This document shows positions 26,480-37,800 of a stretch of DNA of 64,000 bases, one piece after another. The notes beneath the pieces were generated by a model. It did no database searches. It saw only the letters and a list, made by a program, of their open reading frames with translations, and was not told where the DNA came from. Made by a program: the position numbers and the translations under genes. This DNA comes from Streptomyces sp. PT12 (GTDB lineage Bacteria > Actinomycetota > Actinomycetes > Streptomycetales > Streptomycetaceae), in the NCBI RefSeq assembly GCF_003311645.1, contig NZ_QEST01000014.1, forward strand, positions 186,001-250,000, in the 5' to 3' direction. How positions within the stretch are numbered: position 1 is the first letter of the stretch; each line of letters starts with the position of its first letter.

Positions 26480-27315
26480 CCGCACCCGAGCCGTTCGGCG
26501 CCAGGCTGCGCCGCGCGATGGACGCGCGCGGCCCGCTGTGCGTCGGCGTCGACCCGCACCCCGCGCTGCTCGCCGCGTGGGGCCTCGGCGACGACATCGG
26601 CGGCCTCGAACGCTTCTGCGCCACGGCCGTCGACGCGCTCGCCGACCGCGTGGCCGTCCTCAAGCCGCAGTCGGCGTTCTTCGAGCGCTTCGGCTCGCGC
26701 GGCATCGCCGTCCTGGAGCGCACCGTCGCCGAGGCGCGCGCGGCCGGGGCGTTGGTGATCATGGACGCCAAGCGCGGCGACATCGGCTCGACGATGGCGG
26801 CGTACGCCGGCGCGTTCCTCGACAAGGGCTCCCCGCTGTTCTCCGACGCCGTCACCCTCAGCCCCTACCTCGGCTACGGCGCGCTGCGCCCCGCCCTCGA
26901 CCTCGCCGCGGCGGGCGGCTGCGGCGCCTTTGTCCTCGCGCTCACCTCCAACCCCGAGGGCGCCGAGGTCCAACGCGCCACATCCGCGGGGGGCGTGAGC
27001 GTCGCGCAGGGCGTGCTCGACCGCCTCGCGGCGGACAACGCGGGCGCCACGCCGCTGGGTTCGTTCGGCGCGGTCGTCGGCGCCACCCTGCGTGAGGCGG
27101 GCGCCGACCTGGCGATCAACGGGCCGCTGCTCGCGCCGGGGCTCGGCGCCCAGGGCGCCACGGCGGCCGATCTCCCGCGCGTCTTCGGCGGGGTGCTGCG
27201 CAACGTCGTGCCGAGCACCAGCCGCGGCGTCCTGCGGCATGGCCCCGATGTGGCGGCACTGCGTGCCGCGGCGGAGCGCGAGGCCGCCGAAGTCGCCCGA
27301 TTCACCGGTGCCTGA
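26476..27315 (+). CDS. pyrF: Orotidine 5'-phosphate decarboxylase (type 2)
   Basis: The 279-residue enzyme makes UMP. It belongs to the longer mycobacterial-type subfamily: catalytic motif DAKRGDIG at 97-104 with K99, GVDPHP near the N-terminus, and [13 protein letters not shown]. It overlaps pyrD by four bases and ends the pyr operon. The following 236 bp carries the sIHF promoter. Confidence 0.95.
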   Translation: MTAPEPFGARLRRAMDARGPLCVGVDPHPALLAAWGLGDDIGGLERFCATAVDALADRVAVLKPQSAFFERFGSRGIAVLERTVAEARAAGALVIMDAKRGDIGSTMAAYAGAFLDKGSPLFSDAVTLSPYLGYGALRPALDLAAAGGCGAFVLALTSNPEGAEVQRATSAGGVSVAQGVLDRLAADNAGATPLGSFGAVVGATLREAGADLAINGPLLAPGLGAQGATAADLPRVFGGVLRNVVPSTSRGVLRHGPDVAALRAAAEREAAEVARFTGA

Positions 27316-27474
27316 GCGTGACGAGCCATGGCGATGAGGCGCCAGCCGTAGGTATATGCCCGGAAATGTCGGTGACGCTCTCCATCTGACCTGGAGTTTT
27401 TGTCGATTCTCCCTGACTTATTGCGGTGACGGCCGCTAGTCTCCGTCGAGAGCGGAGCAGCCGAGCGTCGCTCG

Positions 27475-27503
27475 TTGCTCCCCTGGTGCGGGGCTACTAG
27501 GTT
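27475..27503 (+). promoter_or_regulatory. Probable housekeeping promoter of the sIHF gene
   Basis: TTGCTC at 27475-27480 and TAGGTT at 27498-27503 are separated by 17 bp, a good match to the streptomycete HrdB consensus. The transcript would start about 40 bases before the GTG at 27552. The rest of the 236-bp gap after pyrF shows no other feature. Confidence 0.5.
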
Positions 27504-27551
27504 CCTCACCGTTCCGTATCCGACACGTTCGACAACCGAGGTGACGTAGGC

Positions 27552-27875
27552 GTGGCTCTACCGCCCCTTACCCCTGAACAGCGCGCAGCCGCGCTTGAGA
27601 AGGCCGCAGCGGCTCGCCGGGAGCGCGCCGAGGTCAAGAATCGGCTCAAGCACTCCGGTGCCTCGCTGCACGAGGTCATCAAGCGGGGCCAGGAGAACGA
27701 CGTCATCGGCAAGATGAAGGTCAGTGCCCTGCTCGAGTCGATGCCCGGCGTCGGCAAGGTCCGCGCGCGCCAGATCATGGAGCGGCTCGGCATCTCGGAG
27801 AGCCGCCGGGTCCGCGGGCTCGGGTCCAACCAGATCGCCGCGCTCGAGCGCGAGTTCGGTACCAGCAAGTCCTGA
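27552..27875 (+). CDS. sihf: Actinobacterial integration host factor sIHF
   Basis: The 107-residue nucleoid-associated protein is the actinobacterial IHF (mIHF/sIHF), unrelated to the proteobacterial alpha/beta IHF. It is mostly helical, with a helix-two-turns-helix DNA-binding region in [20 protein letters not shown]. It bends DNA and supports nucleoid organisation and development. GTG 27552 follows a GAGGTGA site. It is in its usual place between pyrF and gmk. Confidence 0.95.
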   Translation: MALPPLTPEQRAAALEKAAAARRERAEVKNRLKHSGASLHEVIKRGQENDVIGKMKVSALLESMPGVGKVRARQIMERLGISESRRVRGLGSNQIAALEREFGTSKS

Positions 27876-27934
27876 CGTCCCGCGCCCGCCGACCGGATTT
27901 TCCCCGTCGGCGCGGGAGACGGGATAATCGCCGC

Positions 27935-28486
27935 ATGACCGATCGTCCGCGACTGACCGTGCTCTCCGGCCCCTCAGGGGTCGGCAAGAGCACGGTCGTC
28001 GCCCATCTCCGCAAGGCCCACCCCGAGGTGTGGCTCTCCGTCTCCGCGACCACGCGGAAGCCGCGCCCCGGGGAGCGGCACGGCGTGCACTACTACTTCG
28101 TGGACGACGGGGAGTTCGACAAGCTGATCGCCAACGGCGAGCTGCTGGAGTGGGCCCAGTTCGCCGGGCACCGTTACGGAACGCCCCGCCGCGCCGTGCT
28201 CGAACGGCTCGACGCGGGGAAGCCGGTGCTCCTCGAGATCGACCTCCAGGGCGCCAGGCTGGTCCGCGAGTCCATGCCCGAGGCCCGGCTTGTGTTCCTC
28301 GCGCCGCCCAGTTGGGAGGAGCTGGTCCGCCGCCTCACGGGCCGCGGCACCGAGCCGCCCGAGGTGATCGAGCGCCGCCTCGCCGTGGCCAGGACGGAGC
28401 TCGCGGCCGAGCCCGAGTTCGACGTCACCCTGGTCAACACCTCGGTCGAGGGCGTCGCCGCGGAGCTGCTAGCCTTGATTCGTTGA
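27935..28486 (+). CDS. gmk: Guanylate kinase
   Basis: The 183-residue enzyme phosphorylates GMP to GDP. The P-loop GPSGVGKST is at 12-20, and the GMP-binding [18 protein letters not shown] region follows. The family length is standard. It is 59 bp after sIHF and 62 bp before rpoZ. Confidence 0.96.
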   Translation: MTDRPRLTVLSGPSGVGKSTVVAHLRKAHPEVWLSVSATTRKPRPGERHGVHYYFVDDGEFDKLIANGELLEWAQFAGHRYGTPRRAVLERLDAGKPVLLEIDLQGARLVRESMPEARLVFLAPPSWEELVRRLTGRGTEPPEVIERRLAVARTELAAEPEFDVTLVNTSVEGVAAELLALIR

Positions 28487-28548
28487 CCCATATGTCACCG
28501 CGGGGTACGCCCAACGCCCTCCCGCGGACTTCCAGCGGAAGGCAGAGA

Positions 28549-28821
28549 GTGTCCTCTTCCATCACCACGCCCGAGGGCATCATCAACCCCCCGATCGACG
28601 AGCTGCTTGAGGCGACCGACTCGAAGTACAGCCTGGTGATCTACGCGGCCAAGCGCGCCCGCCAGATCAACGCGTACTACTCGCAGCTCGGCGAGGGCCT
28701 GCTGGAGTACGTCGGCCCGCTGGTGGACACGCATGTGCACGAGAAGCCGCTCTCTATCTCGCTCCGTGAGATCAACGCCGGGCTGCTGACCTCCGAGGCC
28801 GTCGAGGGCGCCACGGACTGA
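28549..28821 (+). CDS. rpoZ: RNA polymerase omega subunit
   Basis: The 90-residue subunit helps the beta-prime subunit fold. The conserved [29 protein letters not shown] segment is unmistakable. GTG 28549 follows GGAAGG (28537-28542). A long hairpin terminator follows at 28866-28897. Confidence 0.96.
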   Translation: MSSSITTPEGIINPPIDELLEATDSKYSLVIYAAKRARQINAYYSQLGEGLLEYVGPLVDTHVHEKPLSISLREINAGLLTSEAVEGATD

Positions 28822-28865
28822 GGCCGTCACAGGCCGGGGCGCGCGGCGCCCGAGGGTTTCCGTCA

Positions 28866-28897
28866 CGAGGCCCGGCAGCGGGAGCTGCCGGGCCTCG
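28866..28897 (+). terminator. Terminator after rpoZ
   Basis: A perfect 14-bp stem (28866-28879 with 28884-28897) with a 4-base loop lies 44 bp after rpoZ and 52 bp before coaBC. No T run follows, but this is the strongest hairpin in the region. Confidence 0.75.
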
Positions 28898-28949
28898 CGT
28901 CTGCCGTGATGTCTGCCGAGCGGGCCAGGGCCCGCGGAAGGGGCGAGCG

Positions 28950-30173
28950 ATGGATCAGCCCAGGGTCGTTCTCGGAGTGGGCGGCGGCATCGCCGCCTAC
29001 AAGGCGTGCGAGCTGCTGCGGCGCTTCACCGAGTCGGGGCACGAGGTCCGCGTCGTGCCCACGGCCTCGGCCCTGCGCTTCGTCGGCGCCGCCACCTGGG
29101 CCGCGCTCTCCGGGGCCCCCGTGGCCACGGAGGTGTGGGACGACGTCGACGAGGTCCCGCACGTGCGGATCGGCAAGCGGGCCGACCTCGTCGTCATCGC
29201 CCCCGCCACCGCCGACGTCCTCGCGAGGGCGGCCGGGGGCCGGGCCGACGACCTGCTGACCAACGTTCTGCTGACCGCCCGCTGCCCCGTGGTGTTCGCG
29301 CCCGCCATGCACACCGAGATGTGGGAGCACCCGGCCACCCGGGAGAACGTCGCGACGCTGCGCCGCCGCGGCGCCGTCGTCATCGAGCCCGCGGAGGGGC
29401 GGCTCACGGGCGCCGACACCGGCAAGGGGCGGCTGCCCGAGCCCGAGGCGATCTTCCAGATCTGCCGCCGCGTCCTGGCGCGCGGCGCGGGGGCCGCGGC
29501 CCCCGACCTCGCGGGCCGCCATGTCGTGATCAGCGCGGGCGGCACGCGCGAGCCCGTCGACCCCGTGCGTTTCCTCGGCAACCGCTCGTCGGGCAAGCAG
29601 GGCTATGCCCTCGCCCGCGCGGCCGTCGCGCGCGGTGCCCGCGTCACCCTGGTCGCCGCCAACGCCGCGCTCCCCGATCCCGCGGGGGCCGATCTTGTGC
29701 GCGTCACCACGGCGCTCGAGCTGCGCGAGGCCGTGCTCAAGGCCGCCGCGGACGCCGACGCCGTTGTCATGGCGGCGGCCGTCGCCGACTTCAGGCCCGC
29801 CGCCCGCGCCGAGAGCAAGATCAAGAAGGTGCCGGGCCGCGACCCCGACCCCATCGCCCTCGTCCGCAACCCCGACATCCTGGCCGAGCTGTCGTCGGCG
29901 AAGCCCCCGGGCCGCGTCGTCGTCGGCTTCGCCGCCGAGACCGACGACGTCCTGGCCAACGGCCGCGCCAAGCTCGCCGCCAAGGGCTGCGACCTGCTCG
30001 TGGTCAACCAGGTGGGCGAGGACCGCGCCTTCGGCACCGAGGAGAACGAGGCCGTTCTGCTGGCCGCGGACGGCGGCGAGACACCGGTGCCGCACGGCCC
30101 CAAGGAGGCGCTGGCGGACGCGATCTGGGACGCCGTGGCCCACCTCTTCAGGGGCGCGCGCCCCGGCGCGTGA
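28950..30173 (+). CDS. coaBC: Bifunctional phosphopantothenoylcysteine decarboxylase/synthetase
   Basis: The 407-residue protein makes 4'-phosphopantetheine in coenzyme A synthesis. The N-terminal flavodoxin-like CoaC half has GVGGGIAAYKACELLR, the catalytic His in VPHVRIGKRAD and the PAMHTEMW motif. The redox Cys of the E. coli enzyme (in ACGD) is Gly here (LTGADTGKG), which I also recall for mycobacterial CoaBC. The CoaB half starts near VVISAGGTREPVDPVR and has NPDIL and the KK motif. It may be translated with metK, 115 bp downstream. Confidence 0.93.
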   Translation: MDQPRVVLGVGGGIAAYKACELLRRFTESGHEVRVVPTASALRFVGAATWAALSGAPVATEVWDDVDEVPHVRIGKRADLVVIAPATADVLARAAGGRADDLLTNVLLTARCPVVFAPAMHTEMWEHPATRENVATLRRRGAVVIEPAEGRLTGADTGKGRLPEPEAIFQICRRVLARGAGAAAPDLAGRHVVISAGGTREPVDPVRFLGNRSSGKQGYALARAAVARGARVTLVAANAALPDPAGADLVRVTTALELREAVLKAAADADAVVMAAAVADFRPAARAESKIKKVPGRDPDPIALVRNPDILAELSSAKPPGRVVVGFAAETDDVLANGRAKLAAKGCDLLVVNQVGEDRAFGTEENEAVLLAADGGETPVPHGPKEALADAIWDAVAHLFRGARPGA

Positions 30174-30287
30174 GCCGGGGCGCGGTCTTACAGTACGGGC
30201 GGCCTCTACCCCCTTCGGCGGCCGGGCCGTTAGGGTGTCATCGGCATCCGTAGCCAGTCAGCAGCCGCTGCAACCCAAGGGAGCGAT

Positions 30288-31496
30288 GTGTCCCGCCGTC
30301 TTTTCACCTCGGAATCCGTCACCGAGGGTCATCCAGACAAGATCGCCGACCAGATCAGCGACACCATTCTGGATGCGCTCCTGCGGGAGGACCCCGCCTC
30401 ACGCGTCGCCGTCGAGACGCTGATCACCACCGGCCTCGTGCACGTCGCCGGCGAGGTGACCACCAAGGCGTACGCGCCCATCGCGCAGCTCGTGCGCGAG
30501 AAGATCCTGGACATCGGCTACGACTCGTCGAAGAAGGGCTTCGACGGCGCCTCGTGCGGCGTCTCGGTGTCCATCGGCTCGCAGTCAGCCGACATCGCGC
30601 AGGGCGTCGACTCCGCCTACGAGGCGCGCGTCGAGGGCGACGACGACGAGCTCGACCGGCAGGGCGCGGGCGACCAGGGCCTGATGTTCGGCTACGCGTG
30701 CGACGAGACGCCCGAGCTGATGCCGCTGCCGATCCGGCTCGCGCACCGCCTCTCGCACCGGCTCTCCGAGGTCAGGAAGAACGGCACCATCCCCTACCTC
30801 CGCCCCGACGGCAAGACGCAGGTCACCATCGAGTACGACGGCGACCGCGCCGCCCGCCTCGACACCGTCGTGGTCTCGAGCCAGCACGCCGCCGACATCG
30901 ACCTGGACTCTCTGCTCGCGCCCGACGTGCGGGAGTTCGTGGTCGAGGCCGAGCTGAAGCTGCTGCGCGACGAGGGCATCAAGCTCCAGACCGAGGGCTA
31001 TCGGCTCCTGGTGAACCCCACGGGTCGCTTCGAGATCGGCGGCCCCATGGGCGACGCCGGGCTGACCGGCCGGAAGATCATCATCGACACCTACGGCGGC
31101 ATGGCGCGGCACGGCGGCGGCGCGTTCTCCGGCAAGGACCCCTCCAAGGTGGACCGCTCGGCCGCCTACGCCATGCGCTGGGTCGCCAAGAACGTCGTGG
31201 CCGCGGGCCTCGCGGGCCGCTGCGAGGTGCAGGTCGCGTACGCGATCGGCAAGGCCGAGCCCGTGGGCCTCTTCGTCGAGACCTTCGGCACCGCCACCGT
31301 CGCCCCCGAGCGCATCGAGCAGGCCATCTCCGAGGTCTTCGACCTCCGCCCCGCCGCGATCATCCGCGCCCTCGACCTGCTGCGCCCCATCTACGCCCAG
31401 ACCGCCGCTTACGGGCACTTCGGCCGTGAGCTGCCCGACTTCACCTGGGAGCGCACCGACCGCGTCGAGGCCCTGCGGGCGGCGGCCGGGATCTGA
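30288..31496 (+). CDS. metK: S-adenosylmethionine synthetase
   Basis: The 402-residue enzyme makes SAM from methionine and ATP. The first-domain motif [16 protein letters not shown] and the phosphate-binding [16 protein letters not shown] are clear. GTG 30288 gives the usual [14 protein letters not shown] start and follows AAGGGAG. A TAGGGT at 30231-30236 could be its -10 box, but no -35 is clear. Length is normal. Confidence 0.97.
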   Translation: MSRRLFTSESVTEGHPDKIADQISDTILDALLREDPASRVAVETLITTGLVHVAGEVTTKAYAPIAQLVREKILDIGYDSSKKGFDGASCGVSVSIGSQSADIAQGVDSAYEARVEGDDDELDRQGAGDQGLMFGYACDETPELMPLPIRLAHRLSHRLSEVRKNGTIPYLRPDGKTQVTIEYDGDRAARLDTVVVSSQHAADIDLDSLLAPDVREFVVEAELKLLRDEGIKLQTEGYRLLVNPTGRFEIGGPMGDAGLTGRKIIIDTYGGMARHGGGAFSGKDPSKVDRSAAYAMRWVAKNVVAAGLAGRCEVQVAYAIGKAEPVGLFVETFGTATVAPERIEQAISEVFDLRPAAIIRALDLLRPIYAQTAAYGHFGRELPDFTWERTDRVEALRAAAGI

Positions 31497-31578
31497 CGGC
31501 GGGGGCGGCTCCCCGGGGTCCGGCTCCGGGATCCGGCGACCGGGGCCGGGTGTCACCGGCCTCTGGTGTACTGGCCAT

Positions 31579-33681
31579 GTGGGTGGTCGAGAGGAGCACG
31601 GGGAGCAGCTCGCGCTGGTCAAGGGGGTCGCCCCCCGGGCCAGGCCGCGGACGTGGCGCGGCGTTCCCGCGGCCGGGCGGCTGCCCGTGGCGCGCGTGCT
31701 GGTGGACAAGGGCCTGGTGCACCTGGACCGGTTCTTCGACTACGCGGTGCCCGCCGCCATGGACGTCGACGCCCAGCCGGGCGTCAGGGTCCGCGTGCGC
31801 TTCGGCGCGGGGCAGCGCGAGGGGCGCCGCGAGGGCGGCCGGCTGATCAACGGCTTCATCGTCGAGCGCCGCGCCGAGAGCGACTTCCCCGGCGTGCTCG
31901 CCCCCCTCGCCCAGGTGCTCTCCACCGAACGCGTCCTCACGCCCGAGCTGCTCGCGCTGTGCAGGGCCGTCGCCGACCGTTACGCGGGCGCGCTCGCCGA
32001 CGTGGTCTCCCTCGCGGTGCCCCCGCGGATGGCCAAGGCCGAACGCGCGCCCTCGCCCGACCCCGCGCGCCCCCCGGCGGCTCCCGAGCCCGCGGGCTGG
32101 GCGCGCTATCCCAGGGGCCGGGCGTTCCTCGACGCCCTCGGCGGCGGCGGGGCCCCCCGCGCGGTGTGGACCGCGCTGCCGGGCCCTGGCTGGCCGGACG
32201 AGCTGGCCCGCGCCCTCGCCACCGCGCTTGCCGCGGGCCGTGGCGCCCTCGCGGTGCTGCCCGAGGGGCGGGCCGCCGCCCGCGTCGACGCCGCGCTCAC
32301 CGCGTTGATCGGCCCAGGACACCATGTGCTGCTGACCGCCGACGCGGGGCCCGAGGCGCGGTACCGCAGGTGGCTCGCGATCAGCAGGGGCTCGGTGCGC
32401 GGCGTGGTGGGGACGCGGGCGGCGATGTTCGCGCCGGTGCGGGACCTCGGCCTCGTCGCCGTGTGGGACGACGGGGACGACGGGCACCGCGACGAGCGCG
32501 CCCCCCAGCCGCACGCCCGCGAGGTGCTGGTGCTGCGCGCGGCGCAGGAGCGGGCCGCCGCGCTGATCGGCGGCCACGCGGTGACGACGGAGGCGGCGCG
32601 GCTCGTCGAGACGGGCTGGGCGGGGCCGCTGCTGGCCGACCGCGAGACGGTGAGGGCGACGGCGCCGCTGATCAGGACGGTCGGCGACGACGACCAGGCG
32701 CGCGACCAGGGCGCGCGTTCGGCCCGGCTGCCCACCCTCGCGTGGAACGTTCTGCGGGACGGCCTCGCCCTCGGGCCCGTGCTGATCCAGGTGCCGCGCC
32801 GCGGCTATGCCCCGCGCCTGGCGTGCGCCCGCTGCCGCACGCCGGCGCGCTGCGGCGCGTGCCATGGCCCGCTGGCCGCCGTGGGCGCGGACGAGGCGCT
32901 GCGCTGCGGCTGGTGCGGGGCCGAGGAGCCCGCGTGGCACTGCGAGGAGTGCGGCGGCGACAGGTTGCGCGCGGTGGTGGTGGGCGCCCGGCGCACGGCG
33001 GAGGAGCTGGGGCGCGCGTTCCCCGCCGTGCCGGTGCGCACCTCGGGCCGCGACCACGTCCTCGACTCGGTGCCCGACGCACCGGCGCTCGTCGTCAGCA
33101 CGCCGGGCGCCGAGCCCGTGCCCGAGGGGCCCGGCTATGCCGCGGCGCTGCTGCTCGACGGCTGGACGCTGCTCGGGCGCCCCGACCTGCGGGCCGCCGA
33201 GGAGGCGCTGCGCCGCTGGCTCGGCGCCGCGGCGCTGGTCAGGGCGCGGGCCGACGGCGGCACCGCGGTGGTGCTCGCCGAGCCGACCCTGCGCCCGGTG
33301 CAGTCCCTGGTGCGCTGGGACCCCGCGGGCCACGCGAGGCGCGAGCTGGCCGACCGGGCCGCGCTCGGCTTCCCGCCCGTGTCGCGGATGGCCGCCGTCA
33401 GCGGGCCGCCCGAGGCGGTCGCGGGGCTGCTTGCGGCGGCCGAGCTGCCGGGCGACGCCGAGGTGCTCGGGCCCGTGCCGCTTCCTGTGCCCGAGCCGGG
33501 GCGCCCGCGCCGCACGGGCGATCCGCCGCCGGGGGAGCGGTGGGAGCGGGCCCTGGTGCGCGTTCCTCCCGGCGCCGGGGCGGCCATGGCCGACGCGCTG
33601 CGCACCGCCCAGGCCGCCAGGCTCGCCCGCAGGGAGGGGCCGGGCGTCCGGGTGGTCGTCGACCCCCAGGACATCGGCTGA
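31579..33681 (+). CDS. priA: Probable replication restart protein PriA without helicase Walker A
   Basis: About 700 residues. The N-terminal 3'-end-binding region (PVARVLVDKGLVHLDRFFDYAVP) and the zinc-binding segment (CARCRTPARCGACH, CGWCG, CEECGG) are those of PriA. The helicase core is degenerate: where GSGKT is expected the sequence reads GPGWPDELARALATALAAGRGALAV, and no DEAH/DEAD box is seen beyond VWDDGDDGH. Actinobacterial PriA proteins are known to lack helicase motifs, so this is the local form and not a mutation. The GTG at 31579 is the only in-frame start before the conserved region; no good ribosome site precedes it. Confidence 0.88.
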   Translation: MGGREEHGEQLALVKGVAPRARPRTWRGVPAAGRLPVARVLVDKGLVHLDRFFDYAVPAAMDVDAQPGVRVRVRFGAGQREGRREGGRLINGFIVERRAESDFPGVLAPLAQVLSTERVLTPELLALCRAVADRYAGALADVVSLAVPPRMAKAERAPSPDPARPPAAPEPAGWARYPRGRAFLDALGGGGAPRAVWTALPGPGWPDELARALATALAAGRGALAVLPEGRAAARVDAALTALIGPGHHVLLTADAGPEARYRRWLAISRGSVRGVVGTRAAMFAPVRDLGLVAVWDDGDDGHRDERAPQPHAREVLVLRAAQERAAALIGGHAVTTEAARLVETGWAGPLLADRETVRATAPLIRTVGDDDQARDQGARSARLPTLAWNVLRDGLALGPVLIQVPRRGYAPRLACARCRTPARCGACHGPLAAVGADEALRCGWCGAEEPAWHCEECGGDRLRAVVVGARRTAEELGRAFPAVPVRTSGRDHVLDSVPDAPALVVSTPGAEPVPEGPGYAAALLLDGWTLLGRPDLRAAEEALRRWLGAAALVRARADGGTAVVLAEPTLRPVQSLVRWDPAGHARRELADRAALGFPPVSRMAAVSGPPEAVAGLLAAAELPGDAEVLGPVPLPVPEPGRPRRTGDPPPGERWERALVRVPPGAGAAMADALRTAQAARLARREGPGVRVVVDPQDIG

Positions 33682-33700
33682 CCCGGCGCGCCCCCCCGCG

Positions 33701-34306
<606 letters not shown>

Positions 34307-34463
34307 TCACGCTGTCGGAGCGCATCGTCAACTCGGCGGAGCGCACGGGGAGCTGTACGCCCCCGCCGGCGCGCCGCCGTCGCCGAACGTAGACTGTCCA
34401 GCCGCTCCACGTGTCCGTCCCGGCATCCGTCCGGCACCCGTCCGAGAGGTTGGCACCCGAACG

Positions 34464-35444
34464 ATGAGGCTCGTCTTCGCCGGCACACCCGAGGTCGCCG
34501 TGCCCTCGCTCGACGCCCTGCTCGCGTCGGACCGGCACGAGGTGGTCGCCGTGGTCACCCGCCCCGACGCGCCCGCGGGCCGGGGGCGGCGGCTGGTGCC
34601 GAGCCCGGTGGCCGAGCGCGCCGCGGAGGCGGGGATCGAGATCCTGCGGCCCGCGCGGCCGAGGGAGCCTGAGTTCCTCGACCGGCTGCGCGCCCTGGCC
34701 CCCGACTGCTGCCCCGTGGTCGCCTACGGCGCGCTGCTGCCCAAGGTCGCCCTTGAGATCCCCCGCAACGGCTGGGTCAACCTGCACTTCTCGCTCCTGC
34801 CCGCCTGGCGCGGCGCCGCCCCGGTGCAGCACGCGCTGCTCGCGGGCGACGAGGTGACCGGCGCGACGACGTTCCTCATCGAGGAGGGCATGGACTCGGG
34901 CCCCGTCTACGGGGTGCTGACCGAGCGCGTCAGGCCCGAGGACACCAGCGGCGATCTGCTGACACGGCTCGCGCTCGCCGGCTCCGGGCTGCTCGCGGCC
35001 ACGATGGACGGCATCGAGGACGGCTCGCTGGTCGCCAGGCCGCAGCCCGCCGACGGCGTCAGCCTCGCGCCCAAGATCACCGTGGCGGACGCCGCCGTGG
35101 ACTGGGCGGCGCCCGCGTTGCGCGTGGACCGCCAGGTGCGGGCGTGCACGCCGGCGCCAGGGGCGTGGACGACGTTTCGCGGCGAACGCCTCAAGCTGCG
35201 GCAGGTCTCCCTCGCGCCGGAGCACGGAGGGCTCGCGCCGGGCGAGCTGGCCGTGGACAAGCGGGCCGTCCGCGCGGGCACAGGCTCGCACGCCGTCGCG
35301 CTCGGCTGGGTGCAGCCCCAGGGCAAGAAGCCCATGCCCGCCGCCGACTGGGCCCGCGGCGTCCGCCTCGCCCCCGGCGAGTGCCTCGGCGGCGACGCGG
35401 GCGCCAGGGGCACGGACGCCCACGGCGCGGATCCCCACGGCTGA
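34464..35444 (+). CDS. fmt: Methionyl-tRNA formyltransferase
   Basis: The 326-residue enzyme formylates initiator Met-tRNA. The N-terminal [16 protein letters not shown], the catalytic stretch [20 protein letters not shown] and MDSGPVYG are typical. ATG 34464 follows GAGAGG at 34444-34449. The C-terminal 30 residues are low complexity ([14 protein letters not shown]). rsmB follows after 90 bp. Confidence 0.95.
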   Translation: MRLVFAGTPEVAVPSLDALLASDRHEVVAVVTRPDAPAGRGRRLVPSPVAERAAEAGIEILRPARPREPEFLDRLRALAPDCCPVVAYGALLPKVALEIPRNGWVNLHFSLLPAWRGAAPVQHALLAGDEVTGATTFLIEEGMDSGPVYGVLTERVRPEDTSGDLLTRLALAGSGLLAATMDGIEDGSLVARPQPADGVSLAPKITVADAAVDWAAPALRVDRQVRACTPAPGAWTTFRGERLKLRQVSLAPEHGGLAPGELAVDKRAVRAGTGSHAVALGWVQPQGKKPMPAADWARGVRLAPGECLGGDAGARGTDAHGADPHG

Positions 35445-35534
35445 GCCCTGCCCGTCGACCACCCCGTCGGCTCCCCGCGAGGCCGCCGTAGGCTGGGGAG
35501 GCATGTTCCCGCACCACCGGAGTTGACCGTCCCG

Positions 35535-36959
35535 ATGAGCACTCGGCCGCGCCGCCCCGCCGCCAGGCCCTACCGCCGCCCCCGCAGGGACCCGGTGCGG
35601 ATCCTCGCCTTCGAGGCGCTGCGCGCCGTCGACGAGCGCGGCGCCTACGCCAACCTCGTGCTGCCCCCGATGCTGGCCAGGGCCAGGGCGGCGGGCACGC
35701 TCGACGCCAGGGACGCCGCGCTCGCCACCGAGCTCGTCTACGGCACGCTGCGCCGCCAGGGCACCTATGACGAGGTGCTGCGGGAGTGCGTGGACCGGCC
35801 GCTGCGCGAGGTGGACCCGCCGGTGCTCGACGTGCTCTCCCTCGGCGCCCACCAGCTGCTCGGCACCCGCATCCCCAGCCACGCCGCGGTCAGCTCGTCC
35901 GTCGAGCTGGCCCGCTGCGTGCTGGGCGACGGGCGCGCCAAGTTCGTCAACGCCGTGCTGCGCCGCGTCGCCGCGCGCGATCTCGACGGCTGGCTCGCCG
36001 AGTTGGCCCCGCCCTACGACGACGACCCCGAGGGCCACCTCGGCCTGGTCCACTCCCACCCGCGCTGGGTGGTCTCGGCGCTGTGGGACGCGTTGGGCGG
36101 CGGCCGCGAGGAGATCGAGCGCCTGCTCGCCGCGGACAACGAGCGGCCCACCGTCACCCTGGTCGCCCGCCCCGGGCGCGCCACCGTGGCCGAGCTGACC
36201 GAGGAGGGGAGGGCCGAGCCGGGGCGCTGGTCGCCGTTCGCCGCGCGCCTCGCGGAGGGCGGCGAGCCGGGCGCGGTGGACGCCGTGCGCGAGGGCAGGG
36301 CCGGGGTGCAGGACGAGGGCAGCCAGCTGGTCGCGCTCGCGCTGGCCAACGTCCCGCTGACCGGCGCCGACACCCGCTGGCTCGACGCGTGCGCGGGCCC
36401 GGGCGGCAAGGCCGCGCTGCTCGCCGCCTTGGCCGCGGGGCGGGGCGCGCAGCTGCTGGCCGCGGAGAAGCAGCCGCACCGCGCGCGCCTGGTCGCGCGC
36501 GCCCTCGCGGATAACCCGGGCCCCGCCCGCACCGTCGTCGCCGACGGCACGCGCCCCGCGTGGCGGCCCGGCACGTTCGACCGGGTGCTCGTGGACGTGC
36601 CCTGCACGGGCCTCGGCGCGCTGCGCCGCCGCCCCGAGGCGCGCTGGCGCCGCGGGCCCGAGGACCTGGACGGGCTCACCCGGCTCCAGCGCGCGCTGCT
36701 GCGCTCCGCGATCGAGTCGACGCGTCCCGGAGGCGTCGTCGGGTACGCGACCTGCTCGCCACATCTGGCCGAAACCCGCCTGGTGGTCGGCGATGTGCTG
36801 AAGGGGCTCGCGGACGCGGGGGGCCCGGGCGCGGAGTGGATCGACGCGCGCCCCCTGCTGCCCGGCGTGCCCGACCTCGGCGAGGGTCCCGACGTGCAGC
36901 TGTGGCCGCACCGGCACGGCACCGACGCGATGTATCTGGCGCTGCTGCGGCGGATCTGA
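35535..36959 (+). CDS. rsmB: 16S rRNA (cytosine-967-C5) methyltransferase
   Basis: The 474-residue protein has the NusB-like RNA-binding domain (residues about 20-150) and the Rossmann methyltransferase domain with SAM motif DACAGPGGKAALLAAL, the catalytic Cys in VDVPCTGLG and the second Cys in YATCSPHLAET. An upstream in-frame TTG at 35523 is too close to the GGAG at 35519; the ATG at 35535 is preferred. It lies between fmt and rpe. Confidence 0.94.
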   Translation: MSTRPRRPAARPYRRPRRDPVRILAFEALRAVDERGAYANLVLPPMLARARAAGTLDARDAALATELVYGTLRRQGTYDEVLRECVDRPLREVDPPVLDVLSLGAHQLLGTRIPSHAAVSSSVELARCVLGDGRAKFVNAVLRRVAARDLDGWLAELAPPYDDDPEGHLGLVHSHPRWVVSALWDALGGGREEIERLLAADNERPTVTLVARPGRATVAELTEEGRAEPGRWSPFAARLAEGGEPGAVDAVREGRAGVQDEGSQLVALALANVPLTGADTRWLDACAGPGGKAALLAALAAGRGAQLLAAEKQPHRARLVARALADNPGPARTVVADGTRPAWRPGTFDRVLVDVPCTGLGALRRRPEARWRRGPEDLDGLTRLQRALLRSAIESTRPGGVVGYATCSPHLAETRLVVGDVLKGLADAGGPGAEWIDARPLLPGVPDLGEGPDVQLWPHRHGTDAMYLALLRRI

Positions 36960-37001
36960 TCCCCCGCCACGGCGCGGAAGACGATGTTGAATACTGGCGC
37001 C

Positions 37002-37679
37002 ATGGCTCAGATCAACCCCAGCATGCTGTCGGCCGACTTCGCACGGCTCGCCGACGAGGCGAAGGCCGTCCAGGGCGCCGACTGGCTCCATGTCGACGTG
37101 ATGGACAACCACTTCGTGCCGAACCTGACGCTCGGGGTGCCCGTCGTCGAGGCGCTGGGCCGGGCCACCGACACCCCGCTCGACTGCCACCTGATGATCG
37201 AGGACCCCGACCGCTGGGCGCCCGCCTATGTGGACGCGGGCGCGGGCTCGGTCACGTTCCACGTGGAGGCCGCCGCGGCCCCCGTGCGGCTGGCGCGGGA
37301 GATCAGGGCCAAGGGGGCGCGCGCCTCGATGGCGCTCAGGCCCGCCACCCCGATCGAGCCGTACGAGGACCTGCTGCCCGAGCTGGACATGCTCCTGGTG
37401 ATGACGGTCGAGCCGGGCTTCGGCGGGCAGGCGTTCCTCGACATCATGCTGCCCAAGATCCGCAGGACCCGGCAGCTCATCGAGCGGCACGGCCTCGCCC
37501 TGTGGCTCCAGGTCGACGGCGGGGTCTCGGCGGAGACCATCGAACGCTGTGCCGAGGCGGGCGCCGACGTCTTCGTCGCGGGCTCGGCCGTCTACGGGGC
37601 CGAGGACCCGGCCGCCGCGGTGCGGGCGCTGCGCGAGCTGGCCGAGCGGGCCGCGCCGCCCCACGCCACATCCCGGTGA
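37002..37679 (+). CDS. rpe: Ribulose-phosphate 3-epimerase
   Basis: The 225-residue TIM-barrel enzyme interconverts ribulose-5-P and xylulose-5-P. Metal ligands H30 and D32 ([10 protein letters not shown]), H63 (DCHLMI) and Asp in QVDGGVS are present. The ATG at 37002 gives [13 protein letters not shown], the standard start. It follows rsmB by 42 bp. Confidence 0.96.
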   Translation: MAQINPSMLSADFARLADEAKAVQGADWLHVDVMDNHFVPNLTLGVPVVEALGRATDTPLDCHLMIEDPDRWAPAYVDAGAGSVTFHVEAAAAPVRLAREIRAKGARASMALRPATPIEPYEDLLPELDMLLVMTVEPGFGGQAFLDIMLPKIRRTRQLIERHGLALWLQVDGGVSAETIERCAEAGADVFVAGSAVYGAEDPAAAVRALRELAERAAPPHATSR

Positions 37680-37800
37680 ACGCTGGCTGTCGATCCGGTT
37701 CCCCGGCCCTCCGCACCGGCGGGAACCGGCCGTCGGCCACCGGGATCTGCGAGGATGAACACGCGTATGTGTGCGGGGACACAAACCGGAGGACAGTGAG

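Noticed and set aside
30174-30287. Possible SAM riboswitch upstream of metK
   Set aside because: The 114-bp leader has no recognisable SAM-I, SAM-II, SAM-IV or SAH motif; only a short GCAGCCGCTGC hairpin is seen.
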